Assembly: GCF_037975245.1 (NCBI RefSeq)
Contig: NC_092583.1
Span: 5,303,264 to 5,367,263, forward strand
Direction: 5' to 3'
From: Apostichopus japonicus
Taxonomy: Eukaryota > Echinodermata > Holothuroidea > Aspidochirotida > Stichopodidae
Length of the DNA: 64,000 nucleotides
Below, piece after piece: positions 57,101 to 64,000 of this stretch; position 1 is the first letter of the stretch; each line of letters starts with the position of its first letter. The notes beneath the pieces are model-generated. The model ran no database searches. It was not told where the DNA came from and saw only the letters and a list, made by a program, of their open reading frames with translations. Both the position numbers and the translations under genes were made by a program.

Positions 57101-57530
57101 GTAATGTACTCAGTTGTTTTACTGTAAAGTTGTTCTCCTGATGACTTCACTGAGCATTGAAACCTGATAATAGTTTAGATCCCAGTGCCTGGGTATTGGC
57201 TGTTGTCTCACTGACTTACTCATAAAAGAGATGATCACATCTTGCCACTGTCTTGTGTGTGTTTTTCCCTGACAGGCCATTCCACCCAGAGGCAAGAATG
57301 ACAACCCATTGCGAGCCAAGATGAAAAAAATCAACCAGCTGTTAGCTGAAGCGATACCAACCATCCCCAAAGCAGAGTATTTTGATCCGAAAATTGAATT
57401 TATTCAAGCAGATGGCTCATTAGATAGGTCAGACTTCTGTGATTTCCTTCACTTTACTTCAAAAGGCTACAGAAAATATTGTAAACCATTAGCGGACAGG
57501 CTAAGCCAACTGTTAGTAGTAGAAGATTGA
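54161..57530 (+). CDS. PAFAH1B2: Platelet-activating factor acetylhydrolase IB catalytic (alpha2/alpha1-type) subunit
   Basis: Coding exons 54161-54232, 55092-55298, 56693-56815 and 57276-57530, all phase 0 and GT-AG, give 218 aa (human PAFAH1B2 229). The start follows the vertebrate pattern, with DVQGDRRWMDL then HEQFVKDSKNKEPDVLF. The GDSL motif provides catalytic Ser45 (FIGDSL), the Gly-containing block is NFGIGSDTT, the oxyanion Asn is in IGTNNH, and DFLHFT supplies Asp190 and His193. The enzyme is a cytosolic SGNH/GDSL hydrolase that removes the sn-2 acetyl group of PAF. In vertebrates paired catalytic subunits bind LIS1 (PAFAH1B1). An invertebrate copy may be the common ancestor of the alpha1 and alpha2 subunits, so the symbol marks the nearest relative. 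AATAAA at 57809-57814 is the likely poly(A) signal. Confidence 0.94.
54918..54969. repeat. 52-bp near-perfect palindrome in PAFAH1B intron 1
   Basis: Two 26-bp arms meet at GATATC with no loop (centre between 54943 and 54944). Only one pair (C54933 opposite A54954) fails. The arms contain TTTATCAGGGAGGGG and its complement. Confidence 0.92.
55680..56340 (-). repeat. GACCT-type dispersed repeats, inverted orientation, PAFAH1B intron 2
   Basis: Three diverged units carry AGGTCATTTGAGGTCAACA, AGGTCATTTAAGGTCAACAT and GGACATTTGAGGTCAACAGT about 150-300 bp apart. TGGATGAAGTAAAC and TTTTGATTCCTTGCCA also recur at 55478/56017 and 55525/56065, showing a roughly 540-bp duplicated block. Confidence 0.65.
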
Positions 57531-60500
57531 TGTCAGCAGAGTAGTTACGTCAATCAAATCTGGTAAATGTCGTTTGAGCCGTAGATACTGTACATAATGT
57601 GCATACTTGCTATAATGAGCTGAGATCACCTGGTGGTTGGTGGTAGCTTTCAAACAAGTTTCTGTTTTAAGTGTTTCGATATTGCAATGTTTAGTGTCTT
57701 CATTGTCAAAGATAAGGAGGCACAAATGTTGAACCACTGAACTAAGCAGTTTGAAGTCATAAAAGAATTGAAAAAGTTGAAATGATTCTTATTTCTGTAT
57801 ATAGTGGTAATAAAGGTAGAGGTAGCTTCATAGATGTTCTTGTGGGATAGTTTAATATTACAATGGTGTTATATGCCCAATAGTCCAAGCAAATGTCAGA
57901 TAGGTGTAGCAATTAATTGTTCCAGTGCGATGTGTCCAGTTAGCCTTGGTCAGGTGTGTTGAAAAGTATAAAACTCAGTCAAATATGTGATTTCCTGTGG
58001 CTTATCAAAGAGAAAAAAGTGTTAAGTATTTCAAAGCAGTGTCTTAATTAGCCTTGTGAAAACAATCAACTTAAGCTGCCATCTTTTCTGATTTTCTTGC
58101 CGTAAACGTTGCGAAGGGATTTTTTATTTTTCTTGAAATGTTTAATTTCAGTAGGATTGTGTTGTGTAATTATGTATGAAATATTTTCAAGTAAGAGATT
58201 TAAGATGGTCTCCCCTTAAACTTTGTTCTAGTTTATCTAAAGTAGCTTATGAATTATGTATATTAAACTCTCAAAAAGACCAATTTTTGCAGCATTTCAG
58301 TAGCATGGGTTTATCCATGCCTACTGTAGGGAAGTTTTGGCAAAGTCAAGAAATTCGAACAGTTCATAAAATAAGTAGTTGTTTGTGATCAATTGGTAAT
58401 TTAGCCCTAGTGTTCAAGTCTTGACTGATTCATGTGTAATAGATTATTAGTTTGAGCACTGAAAGGAGGTTAACTGAACCAGCAATCATCAGAAAGAGCC
58501 ATTTCTATTTATTGGGAGAGTAGGTTCACCTGGTATAAGTAATGATAAGGATAAAGATAGCAGTTCTATTTGCTTTTTGCAAACAGAGAAGTATTAATAT
58601 CATGCTTTTTTGTATCAAATGTAAAAGATTTTCCTCATTCATATGAGGTGCCAGAATATTGTGAAGTTTTTGCAAACTTAGGTTTGGCAGAAAAGCTGTG
58701 GACAGTGAATATTGTTCTGTTTAGAGTTGTTATGAAGGTTCCAAAAATGTAAATAAAATTGTACAGTTCAACTATTGCAAATGGTCAGCTTAGTTGAATA
58801 AGGAACTTATTCTAATGTAGCACTTGTAAGCAGGGATTCCATGTTACGTCAAATAAACTATGTTGTGTTTATTTTTTATTTTAGCCAAATCAGAAATGTA
58901 GCAATTTATCATTGTTTAATACCAGACCAAGTAATGTTTCTGTAATAATATTTTGAAAGAAGCTCGATGGGAGTTTGTGACATGGATCAACAATTTGTGA
59001 TGGAATTGTTAGCTCAATTGGCATAGCAAATGATGCTTTTGCCATAGCAAAGTGTCTATGTGTCTCTCAACAACAGTTCAAATGCAGGAATTCCATTAAT
59101 GTTTGCACAAAAAGTAGGTTAAAGGTCATACAGGGTCATGGTTATTGTCTAGTTGATAACATGAAACAATTGGTAGTTTAGTAAAAGAAAGAGCACTGGA
59201 ATATGAAGACGAAGTATTTTAGTGACTAACAAGAAGAATGATTTAAGCCTGCATCTGTCAAACAGACCTGCTCAGGTAGTCAGCAACTATTGGTCAAGGG
59301 GCACAGCAAACTGTACAGAAAAATAGGTCAAAGGTCATCTTGAGCATTTTATAGAATGAAAAATATGGAGTAAGTTTCACAACATAGGTTTTCTGAAAGT
59401 GTTTGAACGCTCTCTTTAACCAACCATCACTTTATAGAGTAGGCCTCAAGCATGGTAAATTAGTTTATGACAACTTCTATTGAGTAGGAGTGGCCCTTTT
59501 ATTTTTAGTGTGCAGTTCAAAGATCAGCAGAGGTGAAATTCTTTAAAGTCTTACACCTTCAGAGCCTTTCCACCTGAACAAAGTTTGTATTGCACAGAAC
59601 ATTCCTTGTGAGTATTGATATGTAACTACTGTAGTTATCAGTTAAGCTGCATTAAGCAATTCAGCTTTTTTGTTATAGGTAGCAGCGACTCAGAGTGTAG
59701 TTAATATGCTTTTATTTCTTCTTTCTCTAAAGTCTGTCTGGTAAGATATAAGCGTTACACAAAATGCCTAAAAGTAGACAAGCTTTGTGCATTGTGAAAG
59801 AAAAGGTTGTTCCTAGAATGATTACTGTAGTCCATAAATCATTTGGCTTCGTCTGCTTCAAATACGCTCAATCACATCAAATGGACAATTTTTTCAATCT
59901 CCACCCCTACCCCACCCAAGAATTATCATACATATTTATTCAGTTCTGTGTATGGTACATACCTTGCAATTATGGGAGTTGTGCAGTGTTAACTGAAAGT
60001 TAGCAATTTAGAAGCAGGACTGGCATTCAAAAAGGTGTTGTCATTTTGAGCAACTATTTGTCAGGAATGTACATTTAATGTCAGCTTGCAAGGCTCCAGC
60101 ATGTGTTAGATTTGCAACATTTTTGAAGTAAACATGCTGTTGATAAGTTTGAAATGCACTTCAAACAATCCATTTAGATATAATTGTGATGTTGTGAGGA
60201 GTATATTGACATTGTTGTAGCTATAAATTAACAGGTGTGGCAATATCGTGCATTCTACTGTAGCTGTGGTGGCAGAATGTTGGCATTTCAACATCGTAAA
60301 GGTAAATCAATGTTATTATCTACTTTAGTTCTCACTTCTCATCCACCTTCTTTGCTGTCTGGTTTAATATACAATATGACCAGAGAGATCTGTACAGAAA
60401 CTCTATGACAAAGGGATTGCTACCATACCCTTTATCACAGAGTAGAGTTTATATAGCAATTACTGATCATGCTTTTAAAAACTACCAGTAGGTTCTGTAA

Positions 60501-62089
60501 ATGTCAACAAAAAATTTAATGACAGTATGTAAACTGCCAAATATCATACTATAAAGTGATTAGGTACTTTTTATGACAGCATTTTGTAGATATGAGGCTC
60601 ATTTTCTTTTCTTTTTTTGCTTCTTCCAATCTTAGTCTAGCTAAGAATGTTCATGTACATTAAATTTACTCTGGTCATTCCAACTGCTGATAGCAACTGT
60701 CAGTACTTGAAAAAAAATAGTACTTTTATTATTGAAGCTCCATTTAAAATATGATTATTTTTAGCAATTATGTACCACACGGTTAGGTGGCCAGTCCAGA
60801 TCTTACACCAATGAATAGATCGGTGGGTGTCTGACAAGGGATGGGTTCTCCAGCTTGTATAATTTCTAAAGTCAAAATCAATGTAATCCCTGTGACCACA
60901 ATCATGAATTTAACCAGTATGTAGGTGAATGGTCAGGATGGTGGTGCTATCATAATGTGTTTCTGATGACAACATACACATGATGGATGTACAGTATGGA
61001 CACGATTCTACTCATATTCATGTGACAACTGCTGCACACAATCATCTCCTCTCTATATTAGCCTGTGACATCTAAGGCTATGAAAAGTTTAGCGAAATTG
61101 TCTCATTTGTAATACAAAAATGCTAGGATGTCAGTGATAGATTGATATAGTACCCTCATCAACATTTGGAAGATGCTACTTGCGTTTGTCAAAATGTCAC
61201 AATGCTCTGAGGAGATGGTATCCTTGTTTAAATTTTGAGGTAACATATTGTGTTGCTTTCTATGCAGCAATCTGTGATCTAAAAGCCATTATTTCATCAC
61301 CAAACTGCCCACATATTTTCATGTAGTTTAATCTTCTGTACTGTTTAGTGTTAATTTTGTAGGCTTATTATCTGTATATGCCACGTTCTCTGCATGCGTT
61401 AGTAACTTCTTTGTCACCGTGGTCTGTGATGCAGTAACACAGCCCTCTGTCATGTAAAATACATTGATTTGTGGCAATGGAATGTACCATATCCGCCAAT
61501 TAATATATAATTGTTTGTTCTCATCTTTCTACTCTATCATGGCTTATTTGATTACCTTTTATTTCAGTGCTCTGGTACAAGACTATGTCATCAGGCATCA
61601 TCAGCAATAGTTACTCAGAGACATACCAAACCTTTGAGTTCAGTCACTGTTTACAATGATTCTCCTCTACCCAATCATTAAGTTTCCATGATCAGTAAAT
61701 GACCACAAATCTAAGAAGGAAACCTGCCTTTAATCTTTGGTTACACTCTCAATGGTACACCTCCTTAAGGTAGCTATGCTGTGTTCATCTAGTCAACGAT
61801 TTGATGGTTTTGATGATAAAGCATCTTTGTTTTTCAGCTCTCAGCACATATGACAAACACCAAATGAGTTTATAAATATTTCCAATCACTCCACTTTCAA
61901 ACACTCATGCTTATGAATCAAGGTTACCATGACTATCTTATCACATGGTACATGAATTGCTTCTCTATGTTGACTCTTCTCCTAAATATACCGGGAGCCT
62001 GTATTAAAAGTTTCCAACTGTAACATCTATGACATTGCTATGACAGTTAATTTAAGGAAGGAAAATGTCATATCCATATTTAAGGGCAC
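57531..62089. other. 3' flank of PAFAH1B and intergenic sequence
   Basis: After the stop codon I see poly(A) hexamers at 57809-57814 and further AATAAA words near 58751 and 58852. No exon is recognisable on either strand. A GACCT-type repeat fragment lies at 59100-59360 and includes a perfect AGGTCA direct repeat spaced by one base (59325-59337). The remainder is AT-rich and without visible structure. Confidence 0.6.
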
Positions 62090-62965
62090 TGTATAAGTGG
62101 CTCGAAATCTACTACAGTGGGCAGGCCTTAACAGAAAATTCTTCTAAGGGCAATATCTTCAACTGTATGTCCGATTAAGTTCATTCTTGGTATGGTAATG
62201 TAGATACAGTAGTCAGTACACGTTCTTTTCAATAACCATTTTTACCTCATTTATTACTAATAAGTGGGTGGGGCTAAATTGGAAATTGTCAAATGACTTG
62301 TAACAGGATATCTCAACAAACACAAGTTGAATCAATGTCATACTTGGTAGATAGATTACCTACAGTATTATGAGTAGATGTGCCCTATTGGTTTTGGTTC
62401 CTATCTCATAAATATTAATAAGTGAGTTGGGGCTGCACCATAAAAGTGTTAAACTCAATATCTCTGCAACGATATGTCCGATTTCGTTTATACTGGTATT
62501 TTGATGTAACCACATATAAAGTACATGTTCCTTTCAACAAGAGCTTTTACCTTATTAATTTTCATGCATGGGTGGGGCTTAATGGGAATTCATAGCAAAT
62601 GGCTTGTGAACACAACATCTCAACATGCACAGGTTGAATCAATGTCATACTTGGTAGGTAGATGAGTAGATGTGCCCTATTGTTTTTGGTTCCATATCTT
62701 GAATATTAATGAGTGGGCAGGACTTAACAGAAATTCTTAAAATGTCAATATCTCTTCAACTGTATGTGTGCGATTTAGTTTATAGTTGGTATGGTGATGT
62801 ACATAGTAAAGTACATGTTCTTTGCAACAACAATGTTACCTCATTAAGATTTATAGGTGGCTTGGGTTTAAACAGGAAATCTTCACAAACATCTTGTAAA
62901 CACAAAATCTCAACCAACACAGGTTGAATCAATGTCGTACTTGGTAGGTAGATCCAGATTGGTGA
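62090..62965. repeat. About 300-bp tandem repeat, three diverged copies
   Basis: CAATATCT(C)TTCAACTGTATG-like words start near 62152, 62456 and 62747, and CACAGGTTGAATCAATGTCA-like words follow near 62320, 62628 and 62920. Each unit also carries GTACATGTTCTTT-like and GGTGGGGCTTAA-like words. The copies are diverged and non-coding. Confidence 0.8.
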
Positions 62966-64000
62966 ATGTAAGAATGTAATTGAAATTGGTAGAGGTCAAA
63001 TGTCACATGAGGTTGACAGACTGTATCAAAGTCTGAAAACCTTTTAAACATGAGAACTCCAAATTACAAATTAGCTACAATTTATCTGTGAATTCTCCAA
63101 TGCTATGATTATTTTTGGGGGGAACATAGTTTGGTCAGTTCAGATTATTGAAGGGTCTCTATATGAGATTGAGCATCCGCATTGAGTTTGACAATATTTA
63201 GTCCATTTATAAAGAGGTAGTACAAAGTTTACTCTGACACTCTCATGAACTGTGCGATGATAGTGATCGTTCATTAATTGTTGCAAACAAGCCATATTTT
63301 CTGAACAAAAAAGAAAAGTAAACACAAATATCTGTGCCAAAATAACTTTTATCTGGATCAAAATTCACCAGGAAAACCATTTGAATATTGACACACTTAA
63401 CAAAACCAACAAGGTTACTTAATTTAATTTAAAAACCACAGTGACCCATTCAACATATCAATAGTATCTTTATTCACAGTTTTACAACCAGCATCTGCGG
63501 TTTAGTGTTCAACATACTTGTGGCTACAAATGTTAGCATTATCTTCAGTATTCCTTTGCTGTTGTCTAAATCAGGTTGTGGGTCTCTTGAAGACATCTGT
63601 AATAACATTAATCAAATAATATTAGGTGAGACATAATTTAGGCAAACAACTGATTCAGCATAGCCATGGTACAGGCTGTTTTTTATTCAGCAAAAATAAC
63701 CATATTCCCTTTTTAATGTCAAAGACCTCTATTATTTCCCTTCAATGTACTGTATTTGAATGGAAACTGAAGTTACAGAATATACATTGTTGTTAACATG
63801 CAACTCATAAGCCATTGCTGCTTGATTTCATTTTTATCTGTATCATTGCAAAACCCAATAAAGAACCTTTTACAATTACCTTCTGTGACCTCCATTTGAT
63901 TTTATTCATCCATTAATAGACTCTTTGATGATCATCTTAGCTAAACTGAATTAACCATTGTGTTTGCCTATCTTTGAGCTTGTTTCATCGACCACTTCTC
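62966..64000. other. Right end of window, no convincing gene
   Basis: A short GACCT-type fragment (AGAGGTCAAATGTCACATGAGG) lies near 62991. On the minus strand, an acceptor-like TTATTACAG followed by an open stretch from 63596 to a TGA at 63474-63476, with AATAAA overlapping the stop, could be a last exon of a gene to the right. I do not recognise its product. Confidence 0.4.

Noticed and set aside
63474-63999. Last exons of a minus-strand gene at the right edge
   Set aside because: A donor-like CAGAAG|GTAATT (63879) and an acceptor before 63596 exist, but all upstream frames contain nearby stops and the short peptide matches nothing I know. Kept only as a remark.

Overview
The window is animal nuclear DNA. 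It is AT-rich, its coding is split into short GT-AG exons, and most of its length is introns and repeats. Three conserved metazoan genes can be read exon by exon. The mix of tandem repeats, hAT and Penelope-like elements, a tRNA-headed SINE, dispersed GACCTTTGACCT-type repeats and the recurrent word TAGGCCTA suggests a marine invertebrate deuterostome, most likely an echinoderm. That lineage call is an inference; the gene calls do not depend on it.

Layout. 1-6.0 kb: no recognisable gene; an interspersed repeat copy (7-366), homopolymer G/C tracts and small tandem repeats. 6.3-42.2 kb, plus strand: a complete 26-exon URB2 gene (ribosome biogenesis protein) of 1505 codons by my exon sum, with one intron that reads as a U12-type AT-AC intron. 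Its introns hold a non-autonomous hAT element with an exact 8-bp target-site duplication (9462-11302), a tRNA-derived SINE next to a 5'-truncated Penelope-like retroelement carrying RT, GIY-YIG and a hammerhead-ribozyme fold (21.5-23.9 kb), a 4.4-kb hAT transposon with terminal inverted repeats, target-site duplication and a barely broken transposase (29734-34114), and several minisatellites, including a 3-kb array of 98-bp units with higher-order structure. 42.2-44.7 kb: convergent 3' flanks. 44.7-48.5 kb, minus strand: EBAG9/RCAS1, four coding exons, 208 aa. 48.5-54.1 kb: repeats and the presumed promoter side of EBAG9 and of the next gene. 54.2-57.5 kb, plus strand: a catalytic subunit of platelet-activating-factor acetylhydrolase IB (PAFAH1B2/3 type), four coding exons, 218 aa with an intact Ser-Asp-His triad. 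57.5-64 kb: no convincing gene; diverged repeats.

The three genes have unrelated housekeeping roles (60S ribosome assembly, Golgi/secretory membrane protein, GDSL-type lipid hydrolase). The most unusual features are the AT-AC intron, the hammerhead fold at the 3' end of the Penelope-like element, the near-intact hAT with nested foldback structures, a duplicated (decoy) splice acceptor, and intronic arrays that multiply splice-donor-like and E-box-like words.
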